Positions 34,373 to 43,522 of a DNA stretch of 64,000 nt are shown here, in pieces. The notes below the pieces were generated by a model. It had not been told where the DNA came from, did not search any database, and saw nothing but the letters and a program-made list of their open reading frames with translations. The DNA is from an uncultured Acidimicrobiales bacterium. GTDB taxonomy: Bacteria > Actinomycetota > Acidimicrobiia > Acidimicrobiales > SZUA-35. The stretch is from assembly GCA_937976305.1 (NCBI GenBank), contig CALJSB010000027.1, positions 37,024 to 101,023 on the forward strand, read 5' to 3'. How positions within the stretch are numbered: the stretch's first letter is position 1; each line of letters opens with the position of its first letter. Position numbers and translations under genes: made by a program.

Positions 34373-36145
34373 CTATCGGCCTGCTTGTTCCTGCTCGTCC
34401 GCAAGTTCGAGCCATCGTTCTTCTGTCTGCGCCAACTCGGCCTCGATATCGGCCAACTCCTGACCAAGCCGAGACATCTCGTTGTGGTCGTCTGTGATTT
34501 CGACCAGTTGAGTTTGCAGACGATCTCGCTTCTTCTCGAGCTTCGCCATCGACTTCTCGGCTTCGCGAATGAGGTGACCAATCGTGCTGGAGGACCGACC
34601 GGACGATTTCTCGCGGTTCTGCTTGGACTTCGCAGTCGACTTCGCCGGGCCGGCAGTCTTCGAGCTGACCGTTCTCGATCCCCCGTTGGCTTTGCGCTGC
34701 TCGTCCCAGGCGTTGAAACCTCCGGGCCAACGAGTCGCTCGACCTTCGCCATCGATCACCAGCGCATCGGCCACAACCCGCTCGAGAAACGCTCGATCGT
34801 GACTCACGACAACAACCGCCCCGGGCCAGTCTTCGAGAAAATCCTCAAGCGCCCGCAACGTTTCGAGATCGAGATCATTGGTCGGCTCATCGAGCAGCAG
34901 AACGTTTGGCTTCGAGGCCAACACGGTCAGCAGCTCGAGCCGTCGGCGCTCACCTCCCGACAACGTGCTGACCTGAGCCCATTGCGCATCGGCGTCGAAC
35001 CAAAAAGAAGACAACAACCGGGCGTCGGTCCAGTCGGGCTTGCGATCAGGCCCCGCGATCACCTCGCGAGCCCGGGCGTCTGGGTCGAGATCAATACCGA
35101 GCTGACGGAAGTAGCCGAGCTCAACCGTCGAACCCCAGTTGACGGTCCCCGCCTGTGGATCACGACGCTGCGCCATGATGTCGAGCAGCGTGGATTTGCC
35201 GGCGCCGTTCGGCCCGACGATCCCAAGGCGTTCTCGGGGATCGAGCTTGAGTTCGAGGCCCGAAAACAGTGTTCGCCCATCAGGCGTCGCCGCATCGATG
35301 TTCGCGAGTTCGATCACGACATCGCCCAAACGAGGTGTGGGGAACTCGAGGTGCAGTTCACTCGGTCGAGCTGGTCCTTCAGGTTTCGTGTCGATCAGCT
35401 TCTTGGCTGCTTCGACTCGGTACTTCGGCTTCGACGTGCGAGCTTTCGCCCCTCGGCGAAGCCACGCCAGCTCTGACTTCGCTAGGTTTCGGCGGATGGC
35501 CTCTGCGTCGGCCGCGGCGCTTTCTCGATCAGCTCGGTTCTCGAGAAAGTCGTCGTAGCCACCCTCGTGCACATGCACGTTGCCTCGATCGAGTTCGATC
35601 ATTCGCGTCGTCAGCCGGTCGAGGACGTGGCGGTCGTGGGTGACGAGCACAAGACCGCCCCGGTAACTCATGAGGCGCTGCTCGAGCCATTCGATGCCTT
35701 CGAGATCGAGATGGTTTGTCGGTTCGTCGAGAATCAACATGTCACACGGCGTGACGAGCGCTCTCGCCAAGGCCACGCGCTTGGTTTCGCCGCCCGAAAG
35801 TCCGGCGGTCGATCGATCGAGGTGATCACCCATACCAAGCCGAGTGAGCACCGACTCGGCCTCCCACGGCTCGGGGGCCACGGCGGCAACCACATCTCGA
35901 ACGGTGCCGGCTGGCAACTCGTCGGTCTGGTCGAGCATCGACAGACGAACGCCGTTGCCGAACACCACAGAACCAGATTCGGGATCTTGGCGACCGGCAA
36001 TCACCCGCAGCAGGGTCGACTTCCCCGTTCCGTTGATGCCCACGACTCCGAGCCGATCACCGGTTGAGATCGTGACGGACGCACCGGAGAACAGCGGCTT
36101 GTCTGGCCGAGAGACAGAAACGTCTGCGACGTCAACAAGGATCAC
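34373..36145 (-). CDS. ABC-F family ATPase, Uup-like
   Basis: The 590-aa protein has two ABC domains: GINGTGKST and LSGGETKRVALARAL with LILDEPTNHLDLEG in the first, and GPNGAGKST and LSGGERRRLELLTVL with LLLDEPTNDLD in the second. A charged linker joins them and a C-terminal coiled coil ends the chain (about 515-590, REAEKSMAKLEKKRDRL). There are no membrane helices. ABC-F proteins act on the ribosome; the coiled-coil tail is typical of Uup, linked to ribosome assembly or structured DNA. Both catalytic Glu residues are present. It is divergent from the SGNH hydrolase gene, with 60 bases between. Confidence 0.92.
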   Translation of the reverse strand: MILVDVADVSVSRPDKPLFSGASVTISTGDRLGVVGINGTGKSTLLRVIAGRQDPESGSVVFGNGVRLSMLDQTDELPAGTVRDVVAAVAPEPWEAESVLTRLGMGDHLDRSTAGLSGGETKRVALARALVTPCDMLILDEPTNHLDLEGIEWLEQRLMSYRGGLVLVTHDRHVLDRLTTRMIELDRGNVHVHEGGYDDFLENRADRESAAADAEAIRRNLAKSELAWLRRGAKARTSKPKYRVEAAKKLIDTKPEGPARPSELHLEFPTPRLGDVVIELANIDAATPDGRTLFSGLELKLDPRERLGIVGPNGAGKSTLLDIMAQRRDPQAGTVNWGSTVELGYFRQLGIDLDPDARAREVIAGPDRKPDWTDARLLSSFWFDADAQWAQVSTLSGGERRRLELLTVLASKPNVLLLDEPTNDLDLETLRALEDFLEDWPGAVVVVSHDRAFLERVVADALVIDGEGRATRWPGGFNAWDEQRKANGGSRTVSSKTAGPAKSTAKSKQNREKSSGRSSSTIGHLIREAEKSMAKLEKKRDRLQTQLVEITDDHNEMSRLGQELADIEAELAQTEERWLELADEQEQAGR

Positions 36146-36205
36146 CGGTAGAGCGTACGGGCACCCGACCGTGGTGTTCGCCTCTCCAGCTGAGACACTC
36201 CGGTC

Positions 36206-36994
36206 GTGGCCAACTCCGACTCAGAGGTGACGTCGCCGAGATTGCTGGACGATCTCGTCGTGAAACGGCCTGGTCCCGGCGTGCGGGCCATCGGGTTGGT
36301 GATGTCGGGTGTCCGCAAGATCACGAACCAAGTACCTCTCTACACCGAGTGGTGGAGCAAACAGAATCATCGAGTTGTCGAGCAGTTGCTGGCGGAGCAC
36401 GGGTCGGGAACAGCGGCAACCAAGCTACTGGTGTCGATCGGCGACTCGAGCGCACTCGGCATCGGCGCCAAGACCCCAGCGCTGAGCTACATCGGCCAAC
36501 TCACCGAACTTCTCTCACACCGCGATGCCGACGCTGGTTCAACGTGGCGAGCCATCAACCTCTCAATGTCTGGCGCCCGCGTCCGCGATGGCATCGACCG
36601 CCAGCTGCCGCTGCTGCGTCGGCTCGATGCGGCCGGGCTCGTTCCCGACCTCGTGATCTGCGTGATCGGGTCGAACGATGTTTTCTGGGGTTCGGGCCGG
36701 CGTCGCCAATCCAAGACGGCGGCCAACGCCAAACTTCGACGGGAACTCACCGAGATCATCGCTGAACTCCCCGCCACTGCGATTGTGGGCGAGGCGGCGG
36801 GCAAATCAGAACGCGGACAGTTGGCCAACAAGGCGATCCGGGCCGCCTGTGAAGAACACAGCCTGCCGTCGCTGAACCCGTGGCGAGGCGACGACAGCGA
36901 CAGCCGACCCCGGTTGTCCGAAGATCGGTTCCATCTCAACGAGCTCGGGTATGCAGCCATGGCCCACAACTTCTTCACCCTCATCAACACCTAA
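36206..36994 (+). CDS. SGNH/GDSL hydrolase
   Basis: The 262-aa protein from a GTG start has the SGNH blocks: nucleophile Ser in VSIGDSSALG (near residue 78), the Gly in SMSGARVRDG, the Asn in VIGSNDVFWG, and Asp/His in SEDRFHLNELGYAAMAH. Spacing fits an esterase or lipase of this family, with an N-terminal extension of about 70 residues. No signal peptide is seen. The substrate may be an acyl or acetyl ester. It stands alone between the ABC-F gene and the DUF3097 gene. Confidence 0.87.
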   Translation: MANSDSEVTSPRLLDDLVVKRPGPGVRAIGLVMSGVRKITNQVPLYTEWWSKQNHRVVEQLLAEHGSGTAATKLLVSIGDSSALGIGAKTPALSYIGQLTELLSHRDADAGSTWRAINLSMSGARVRDGIDRQLPLLRRLDAAGLVPDLVICVIGSNDVFWGSGRRRQSKTAANAKLRRELTEIIAELPATAIVGEAAGKSERGQLANKAIRAACEEHSLPSLNPWRGDDSDSRPRLSEDRFHLNELGYAAMAHNFFTLINT

Positions 36995-37072
36995 CCCGCA
37001 TCAACGCGTCACCCGAGTCACGGCTGGCCGACCATTGCCAGCAGCGCTGGCTGCGCTCGCTACTCTCGCAAC

Positions 37073-37891
37073 GTGTCCGGCATCCTCAGCGACCTCGACA
37101 TGGGCGAGCCACAGCGACGGCGTCCAGCATGGCCAAACCTTCCTGCAACCAAGGGTTTGCTGGTTCGACACCGCAGCTCTGGATACGTCGGCAAGGTCCG
37201 GCGATTCACGGCGACATGGGTGATGATCATCGACCAAGACGGTCGTGAGCAGACATTGCGGAACGAGCGAGGTGCGTTCTCCGTCGATGGAAAGACCGTC
37301 AGCCTCGTCGCTCCACCCGTGCCAACCGAGCGAGAACAGACGAAGACCGCATCCGGCTCGATTGCTCAGCCGACCGAAAAGGCCAGAGTTGCCCGTGCCA
37401 GCCGCATCCTGGTCGAGGGCATCCACGATGCCGAACTCGTCGAGAAGGTGTGGGGTGACGATCTGCGTATCGAGGGCGTCGTCGTCGAACCACTCCATGG
37501 CGCAGACGACCTCGACGAGATCGTGCAGAGGTTCGGACCCCGTCCCGGGCGTCGCCTCGGCATCCTTCTCGACCACCTCGTCAATCACTCGAAGGAGAGT
37601 CGAATCGCGGCCACGATCGACCACCCCGATGTTTTGATCACCGGCCATCCCTATGTCGATGTTTGGCAGGCGATTCGACCACGGGTGCTTGGCATCGAGG
37701 TATGGCCAACCATCCCAAAGGGCCAAGACTGGAAAACCGGCATCTGCAAGGAGTTCGGTTTTCATGGGCCACCCGGTGAGCTCTGGCGCCATCTCCTTGG
37801 CCGGGTGAACAACTACGCCGATCTCGAGCCAGGACTCGTCGGCGCGGTCGAACAACTCATCGACTTCGTGACCGAACCCGCTCGCCTGTGA
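37073..37891 (+). CDS. DUF3097 family protein
   Basis: The 272-aa product matches the actinobacterial DUF3097 family. An N-terminal small beta domain (GLLVRHRSSGYVGKVRRFTA) is followed by a Toprim-like core (SRILVEGIHDAELVEKVWGD, then LGILLDHLVNHSKE) and a C-terminal stretch with ITGHPYVDVWQAIRP. The EGxHDAE and LLDH pieces resemble Toprim acidic motifs, so a nucleic acid role is plausible but unproved. The GTG start is the first with correct family spacing. Confidence 0.85.
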   Translation: MSGILSDLDMGEPQRRRPAWPNLPATKGLLVRHRSSGYVGKVRRFTATWVMIIDQDGREQTLRNERGAFSVDGKTVSLVAPPVPTEREQTKTASGSIAQPTEKARVARASRILVEGIHDAELVEKVWGDDLRIEGVVVEPLHGADDLDEIVQRFGPRPGRRLGILLDHLVNHSKESRIAATIDHPDVLITGHPYVDVWQAIRPRVLGIEVWPTIPKGQDWKTGICKEFGFHGPPGELWRHLLGRVNNYADLEPGLVGAVEQLIDFVTEPARL

Positions 37892-37912
37892 GCGATCCGG
37901 GCTCTCCCTGCT

Positions 37913-39595
37913 TCAGGCGCGGCGAGCTGGCCGGTGATGGGCCTCTGGGTTGGCGAAGGCTCGGCTCACCTCAAGCGGGGTGAGGCCTGGCTTCGGTGCT
38001 CCGGGACCGGCGGCCGGCCGAGATTCAAACCACTTCTCCGGGTCGACCATTTGTGCGGTGACCGGTTGGTTGAAGAGGTACCCCTGCATGATCGAGATGC
38101 CTGAATCACGAAGACCCTTGAGCTGCTGCTCGCTCTCGACACCCTCAGCCACCACTCGCAGATCGAGCGCCTTGGCCATGGTCACCACTGCATCGATGAT
38201 GGCTCGATCGGTTTCACCGTTGCCCATCTCGTCCACAAACGTCTTGTCGATCTTCAGGATCGACACCATGTCGAGCTGCTTGACATAGCCGAGCGACGAC
38301 TGCCCGGTTCCAAAGTCGTCGATCGCGAGACCAACCCCGAGCTGCTTTATCCGCCGGAGCATGTTGAGACCATCAAGATGGTCGACGATCACATCCTCGA
38401 TGATCTCGAGGACGAGCTGCTCGGGCGGCAACCCGGACCACGCGATCACTTCTTGGACGAGCTCCGGGAAGGTTGCATCGAGGAGTTGCTGCTCAGCGAT
38501 GTTGACGCTCATTCGCACGCCACGGGCCTCTGGAGCGAGGTAGTTCCACACCGCGGCCTGAGCGCATGCTTCGCGCAGAACGAGCTCGCCGATGGCCGCC
38601 ATCATGCCCGTTTCCTCCGCGACATCAAGGAAAGCGCCCGGACCGAGAAGACCACGAGTCGGATGGTCCCAACGCACCAACGCCTCGAAGCCGTATAGCC
38701 GACGCTCATCGACATTGACGATCGGCTGGTAGTACACCTCGAACTGGTTCTCATCGAGGGCACGAACGAGGTCCCGCTCGATGTCGAGGCGATTGATCAC
38801 CATGAGGCGCTGCTCTTCGTCGAACACCGCGAAACCGCTCCGGGTCTTCTTGGCCTTGTACATCGCAGCGTCAGCATCTCGCACCAAGTCTTCGGGGCGT
38901 CGTTGATCGTCCGGCTTTGCAATGGCCACCCCGATGCTCGTCGAGATGACCTGAGCGCCGCCGTACAGCGACACCGGCTCAGCGAAGTTCTTCAGGATCG
39001 ACTCGGCGACGGCGACGACCGATTGCTCATTCATCAGGTCGCGGCACACAACCACAAACTCGTCGCCACCGAAGCGAGCAACGACATCGCTGCCCCGGAC
39101 CGACGACTTGAGACGACTCGCGACGATACGAAGCAGCTCATCACCGGCTTCGTGGCCCATCGAGTCGTTGATCACCTTGAATCGATCCAGATCGAGGAAC
39201 AACACACCCATCGTCGTGTCACCGCTCTGAGACTTCTGAAATGCGCTGTCGAGCTCGTTGAACAGCGCGCTCCGGTTGAGTAACCCCGTGAGCTGATCGT
39301 GTCGGGCATCGTGTTCAGCTCGGGCAATGTCGGCTGAGGCATCACGGACACTCCACGTGTGCCAAAGGGAGCCGACGGCACCGCCGACAGCGCCAAAGAC
39401 GCCCGCGGCACCAGCGACGATGATTGCCTCAATGCCCAGCCCCTGGAGGGCATAGACAACGAGCACAAAGATCATCGTTGAGAAGAGACCTGATCCGAGA
39501 ACGATCCCGGGTGAAGCCGCAAGGCGTCTGTCCTGCACATCACGATTAACGGACGAAAATGGACCCGGGTTGAGAAGCAATCGAGCAATGCCCAC
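37913..39595 (-). CDS. Membrane GGDEF-EAL cyclic di-GMP protein
   Basis: The protein of about 560 aa has two N-terminal membrane helices (about 30-75), a diguanylate cyclase domain with an intact FGGDEF site and a phosphodiesterase domain with FEALVRW, LEIIEDV, DDFGTGQSSL, the Lys of ILKIDKTF and VVAEGVE. All metal residues seem to be kept, so both activities are possible and one probably dominates. I prefer the GTG at 39595 because a purine-rich site precedes it; a TTG at 39625 would add ten residues. It is divergent from the HEPN protein gene, with about 130 bases between starts, and convergent with the DUF3097 gene. Confidence 0.9.
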   Translation of the reverse strand: MGIARLLLNPGPFSSVNRDVQDRRLAASPGIVLGSGLFSTMIFVLVVYALQGLGIEAIIVAGAAGVFGAVGGAVGSLWHTWSVRDASADIARAEHDARHDQLTGLLNRSALFNELDSAFQKSQSGDTTMGVLFLDLDRFKVINDSMGHEAGDELLRIVASRLKSSVRGSDVVARFGGDEFVVVCRDLMNEQSVVAVAESILKNFAEPVSLYGGAQVISTSIGVAIAKPDDQRRPEDLVRDADAAMYKAKKTRSGFAVFDEEQRLMVINRLDIERDLVRALDENQFEVYYQPIVNVDERRLYGFEALVRWDHPTRGLLGPGAFLDVAEETGMMAAIGELVLREACAQAAVWNYLAPEARGVRMSVNIAEQQLLDATFPELVQEVIAWSGLPPEQLVLEIIEDVIVDHLDGLNMLRRIKQLGVGLAIDDFGTGQSSLGYVKQLDMVSILKIDKTFVDEMGNGETDRAIIDAVVTMAKALDLRVVAEGVESEQQLKGLRDSGISIMQGYLFNQPVTAQMVDPEKWFESRPAAGPGAPKPGLTPLEVSRAFANPEAHHRPARRA

Positions 39596-39728
39596 GGTCC
39601 GTTCCGGATTGCCTTTCGACGCCAAAAACTAGGCCAAACGGCTCATCCCGTCGCAGCGGTCGGCGAGATTGACCGTTGAGTAGCACCACCTGCTCAGGAG
39701 GCACCATTTTTCGCCGATAGAGCAAGCG

Positions 39729-40502
39729 ATGGGAGATTCAGCTCGCACCCCAGATCTGGCGACCAGTCGCCATGCCCAACTTGCCGAAGCATTCGAGATC
39801 TTTGCCAGGGGCATGGGTCCGTTCATCGACGAGCGGATGGGCGACTACTTTGCGGACGAAATGTCGTGGACGGAGACCGCGGCGAACCGCATGGGGCGAC
39901 CGGCCGAACATGGTGCGACCGACCCACTCTTTCAACTGCTGGTGCTTCGTCGGTTTTGGGGTCCGGTCTTTGCCGAACACTTTGGCGACGACCTGCGGGG
40001 CCTGATCGGCCAAATCATCGAGGCCCGAAACCTCTGGGCCCACTTCAACCTGCCGGACGACACCGCGTATCTCGACCGCATCCTGCTGTCGATCGAACGA
40101 GTGCTCGCCCCCGTGGCTCCCGAGGATGCATCGAACCTCCGTCCCATCCGCACCAGGCTCAAGAATCCCATCTCCGGCGACGACCGGTCGGACGACCACA
40201 TCGACCGGGTCGACAAAGACAACCTTCAATCGCAACTGCTCGAGACCGAAGAAGCGTTCGAAGACCTTCAGACCCAGTACTCCGATGTCAGCGACGAACT
40301 CAAGCAATCGCGACGAGCCGCTGCTGACAAGCAGCTGCGGATTGCGACGATCGAGCGTCAGCTCACCGAGGTGCACGGCCGCTCAGAAGCGCTCGAGACC
40401 TACCTCAATGCCGAACGTTCCAGCCGCAACCGACTCGAGTGGCTCTTCGTTGGCTTCATCACCGTCATGTTGGTGCTGATGGTGATCATCTCAATCAGCT
40501 AG
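39729..40502 (+). CDS. Tail-anchored Swt1-type HEPN domain protein
   Basis: The 257-aa product starts with a Swt1-like HEPN region (about 15-130). Its RNLWAH motif at residues 100-105 is the R-x4-H RNase signature of HEPN domains. A coiled coil follows (about 165-230, QLLETEEAFEDLQ, then KQLRIATIERQLTEVH), and a single C-terminal membrane helix (about 236-256) ends the protein. It is therefore predicted to face the cytoplasm from the membrane as an oligomer. HEPN proteins are often RNases in defence or stress systems; no MNT or other antitoxin gene lies beside it. The family call is from pattern memory. Confidence 0.72.
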   Translation: MGDSARTPDLATSRHAQLAEAFEIFARGMGPFIDERMGDYFADEMSWTETAANRMGRPAEHGATDPLFQLLVLRRFWGPVFAEHFGDDLRGLIGQIIEARNLWAHFNLPDDTAYLDRILLSIERVLAPVAPEDASNLRPIRTRLKNPISGDDRSDDHIDRVDKDNLQSQLLETEEAFEDLQTQYSDVSDELKQSRRAAADKQLRIATIERQLTEVHGRSEALETYLNAERSSRNRLEWLFVGFITVMLVLMVIISIS

Positions 40503-40546
40503 TACGGCGGCTCGAACCTCGCCCCAACGCGACGGCTCTTCGCTCT

Positions 40547-41461
40547 TCACGCCCGGGCGACGGCACGGTCCGCCCGGTTGATCGCGGCGAGGACCACATC
40601 GGTGCCGTTCGGCGACATGATGACCCCGTTGTGATCCAACAGCGGGACGTCGTGGCTACGACCAACGGGCCGACCAACCGCCAGTTCGTGCCCTGACCGG
40701 ACAATCTCGACGGGTCCCGTCCATGCTCGCTGGGCAGAGCCGTGCAACTCGCGATCGAGATTGCCGCCTTCCTGTTGTCCACCGTCTCGCCGAGCGATCT
40801 CGAGATCGACACGGATCACCAAGGGGCCGGACCCCTCTCCATCGTGATCGGCGACAGCAGCAGCATCGGCTTCTCGACATCCAGAAGGCGCGAGCTCATC
40901 GATCCAAAATCGGCGCAAACCATCCCGGGTTGCAGGTGGCGTACCCAGCCGCTGAGGAGCCACCTGCCAGACCGAAGGGTCAATGGCCACGATGGCGCAC
41001 ACCATCTCGGGAGAGCGCTCAGCAAGCTGACGGCCGACTTCGGTCCCCCATCCGTGTCCAACAACAAGCACGCGATCGACGCCGAACTCTTCGAGCAGAG
41101 CGACGACATCATCGGCGTGGCTCACGGGTTGATCTCGCTCTCGTGGCGGCATTCCGAAGCTGGCGCCCCGGCCGCGAAGATCCGGGGCGAGGGCAAGACG
41201 ACCCGCGCTGACAAGCCGCCGCACCACGGGGGTCCATACGGCGGCATTGGCATCGATGTCGTGCAACAACAACAGAACCTCAGCGTCGACTGGCACTGCT
41301 GGGTCGACCACCAGCGTGGCCACAAGATCTCGAACGCGATCGGCATCACGAAGCACCGTGCCATTGGGGAACTCGCGGGAAGGTACAGCTCGTTCGGACT
41401 CCGCTCCTCGCGGCCCCGCGTTGCCGTCTTGTCCCACCAACGTGACCGTAGTGCGAGTCAT
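40547..41461 (-). CDS. Alpha/beta-hydrolase fold protein lacking the nucleophile
   Basis: The 304-aa protein has the alpha/beta-hydrolase pattern: VLLLLHDIDANAAVW (oxyanion region), LALAPDLRGRG, and VLVVGHGWGTEVG where the nucleophile elbow should be. The expected GHSWG or GHDWG reads GHGWG, so the catalytic Ser or Asp is replaced by Gly. The C-terminal third is also atypical. It may be a non-catalytic member or a decaying gene. The ATG is 18 bases from the divergent SDR start. Confidence 0.75.
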   Translation of the reverse strand: MTRTTVTLVGQDGNAGPRGAESERAVPSREFPNGTVLRDADRVRDLVATLVVDPAVPVDAEVLLLLHDIDANAAVWTPVVRRLVSAGRLALAPDLRGRGASFGMPPRERDQPVSHADDVVALLEEFGVDRVLVVGHGWGTEVGRQLAERSPEMVCAIVAIDPSVWQVAPQRLGTPPATRDGLRRFWIDELAPSGCREADAAAVADHDGEGSGPLVIRVDLEIARRDGGQQEGGNLDRELHGSAQRAWTGPVEIVRSGHELAVGRPVGRSHDVPLLDHNGVIMSPNGTDVVLAAINRADRAVARA

Positions 41462-41479
41462 GTCCTAACTTCGCCAACC

Positions 41480-42244
41480 ATGGAACTTCGACTCGATGGA
41501 AAGTCAGCTCTCGTCACCGGTGGGTCTCGCGGCATTGGCAAGGCGATAGCCAAGACCTTTGCCGAGGCTGGGGCAAAGGTCATGATCGTGTCGCGCAAGA
41601 CCGAGACGCTCGAGGAAGCGGCCGCAGAAATCGGGAACGGGTGTCAGTGGCTCGCCGGCAACACCGGAGACGAAGAGACGGCCAACGCAGCCATCGCCGC
41701 AACCATGGAAGCGTTCGGCTCCGTCGACATTCTGGTGAACAACGCCGCCACCAACCCCTACGCCGGCCCCATGATCGATGTCGACCGGTCTCGTTGGGAC
41801 AAAACGATTCTGGTCAATCTCACCGCCCCGCTGACGTGGACCCAGGCCGCCTGGAACGCCTCGATGAAAGAAAACGGCGGCGTGGTGATCAACATTTCGT
41901 CCGTTGGCGGGCTGACGACGAGTCCAGTCCTCGGCGTGTACGACCTCACCAAGTCGGCCTTGATCCACATGACCGAGCAGCTCGGGGCCGAACTCGGTCC
42001 GGGCGTGCGGGTCAACGCCATCTGCCCCGGCCTGATCAAGACCGACTTCGCCCGGATGCTCTGGGAAGGCGAACGAGGAGAAGAAGTCGCCCAGATGTAC
42101 CCGCTGAAACGACTGGGTGAAGTCGAAGACATCGCGGGTGCAGCGCTGTACCTCGCCGCCGAAACCGGCTCGTGGATCACCGGCCAACACATCGTGCTCG
42201 ACGGCGGTGGCCTCGTTCGCTTCAACGATGCCGAGTACGAATAG
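41480..42244 (+). CDS. Short-chain dehydrogenase/reductase
   Basis: The 254-aa SDR has TGGSRGIGKAIA near residue 13, the Arg of VSRKTE favouring NADP, LVNNAATNPYAG, the catalytic Ser in NISSVGGL and YDLTK. The motif AATNP next to NNA resembles the SDRs of the DHRS4/2-keto reductase type. The start at 41480 fits the family; longer frames extend over the opposing hydrolase gene and are noise. The next gene, 44 bases away, is unrelated. Confidence 0.9.
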   Translation: MELRLDGKSALVTGGSRGIGKAIAKTFAEAGAKVMIVSRKTETLEEAAAEIGNGCQWLAGNTGDEETANAAIAATMEAFGSVDILVNNAATNPYAGPMIDVDRSRWDKTILVNLTAPLTWTQAAWNASMKENGGVVINISSVGGLTTSPVLGVYDLTKSALIHMTEQLGAELGPGVRVNAICPGLIKTDFARMLWEGERGEEVAQMYPLKRLGEVEDIAGAALYLAAETGSWITGQHIVLDGGGLVRFNDAEYE

Positions 42245-42288
42245 TTCTCTGATCACCGATCCGGCAAGCCATCGGCCACAATGATCGG

Positions 42289-43470
42289 GTGCGGACCACC
42301 CTTCGAGCCGGCCGCCTCGCCGGCATTCCCATCGAGATCAACATCAGCATCATTGGTGTGGCCGCGTTTGTCATCTGGACGCTCGCGTTCCGAATCCTCC
42401 CGCAGGTGGACACCGACGCATCGCTCCGAGTCCGACTGATCGCAGCCGTTGCCTGTGCGGCCCTGTTCTTTGCCTCCATTCTCGGTCACGAACTCGGTCA
42501 CGCTCTTGTCGCCCGGCGCCACGACGTCCAGGCAACAGCCATCACCCTCTGGCTACTCGGTGGCGTTGCCAAGCTTGTCCGCCAGGCACCAACACCCCGG
42601 GCCGAGTTTCAGATTGCCGCCGCCGGACCCTTCGCCAGCTTCCTGTTTGGTCTTGGATTTGCAGGGGCAGCAGCGCTGTTCGTCGACCGGCCTGACTTTC
42701 GACTCACCTACGTCGTCCTGGCCTGGCTCGGCGCGGTCAACATTCTGCTGGCGATCAGCAACCTGTTTCCCGCCGCTCCACTTGACGGCGGCCGAGTACT
42801 CACCGCTGCGCTGTGGAAGCGGCTCGGAGATGCTGAACGGGCCCGATTGATTTCCGGACGGTGCGGGCTCATTCTCGGCGCCGTTCTGATCGTCGGCTCT
42901 GTGGTTGCGCTGGTGTGGGTCGGCGCCGTCACCTTTGGATGGGTCTCGACCCTGGTGATGGGCGCCTTCCTGCTCTTTGCGGCCCGAGGAGAGATCATTG
43001 GTGCTGCTGTTCGAGGACGGCTCGCCAAGCTCCCCATCAATCAACTCATGTCGAGCTATCCCGCCGCGGTCCACGGCAACCAGACCATCGAACAGTTCCT
43101 CACCACCACACCGCCAGGGGGAAGTGCAACTGCCCGTCCGGTCGTGCGCTGGGATCGGACCCCCGTTGGCTATGCCGTGCCGAGCCATCTCTCCGAAGTC
43201 GTCGGTCCGGAACGAAGCTGGACCACCCTGGGCGACTCGATGATTGACGCCAAGCATGTGCATCGGGCGTGGTCAACCGAGACGGCGGCTGCAGTGCTCG
43301 AACGGCTCGACATCGACGAACCAAGCGTCGTGGTCATCCACGATCCCGAGACTGGTGCAGAGATCGGCACGCTGTCTGACGAACAGCTTCGGCGCGCGCT
43401 GGTGTTTCCCGATGCCTGGGGTCGTTTGCCTGAGCTCGAAAAGGCTGACGTCGTGCCAACACCAGCGTGA
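42289..43470 (+). CDS. Site-2 protease family (M50) membrane metalloprotease with C-terminal CBS-like region
   Basis: The 393-aa protein has about six membrane helices. The zinc motif HELGH starts at H67, and the third ligand is D166 in APLDGGRVLTA. The C-terminal soluble part of about 150 residues resembles a CBS domain pair (NQLMSSYPAAVHGNQTIEQFL, then AAAVLERLDIDEPSVVVI). This is the SpoIVFB-like S2P group, which cuts membrane-bound factors and may sense nucleotides through CBS. No clear substrate gene is adjacent. The start is GTG. Confidence 0.9.
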   Translation: MRTTLRAGRLAGIPIEINISIIGVAAFVIWTLAFRILPQVDTDASLRVRLIAAVACAALFFASILGHELGHALVARRHDVQATAITLWLLGGVAKLVRQAPTPRAEFQIAAAGPFASFLFGLGFAGAAALFVDRPDFRLTYVVLAWLGAVNILLAISNLFPAAPLDGGRVLTAALWKRLGDAERARLISGRCGLILGAVLIVGSVVALVWVGAVTFGWVSTLVMGAFLLFAARGEIIGAAVRGRLAKLPINQLMSSYPAAVHGNQTIEQFLTTTPPGGSATARPVVRWDRTPVGYAVPSHLSEVVGPERSWTTLGDSMIDAKHVHRAWSTETAAAVLERLDIDEPSVVVIHDPETGAEIGTLSDEQLRRALVFPDAWGRLPELEKADVVPTPA

Positions 43471-43522
43471 CACAGCGAGACACATCGTGTCCGCTATCGC
43501 GCTGACCTAGAGTCCGTCAGCA

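Noticed and set aside
37913..39625. TTG start at 39625 for the GGDEF-EAL gene
   Set aside because: No ribosome site precedes it; GTG 39595 has a purine-rich site, though this remains open.
40742..41479. Plus-strand extension of the SDR at 41480
   Set aside because: It is antisense to the hydrolase gene; the SDR family begins at 41480 (MELRLDGKSALVTGG).
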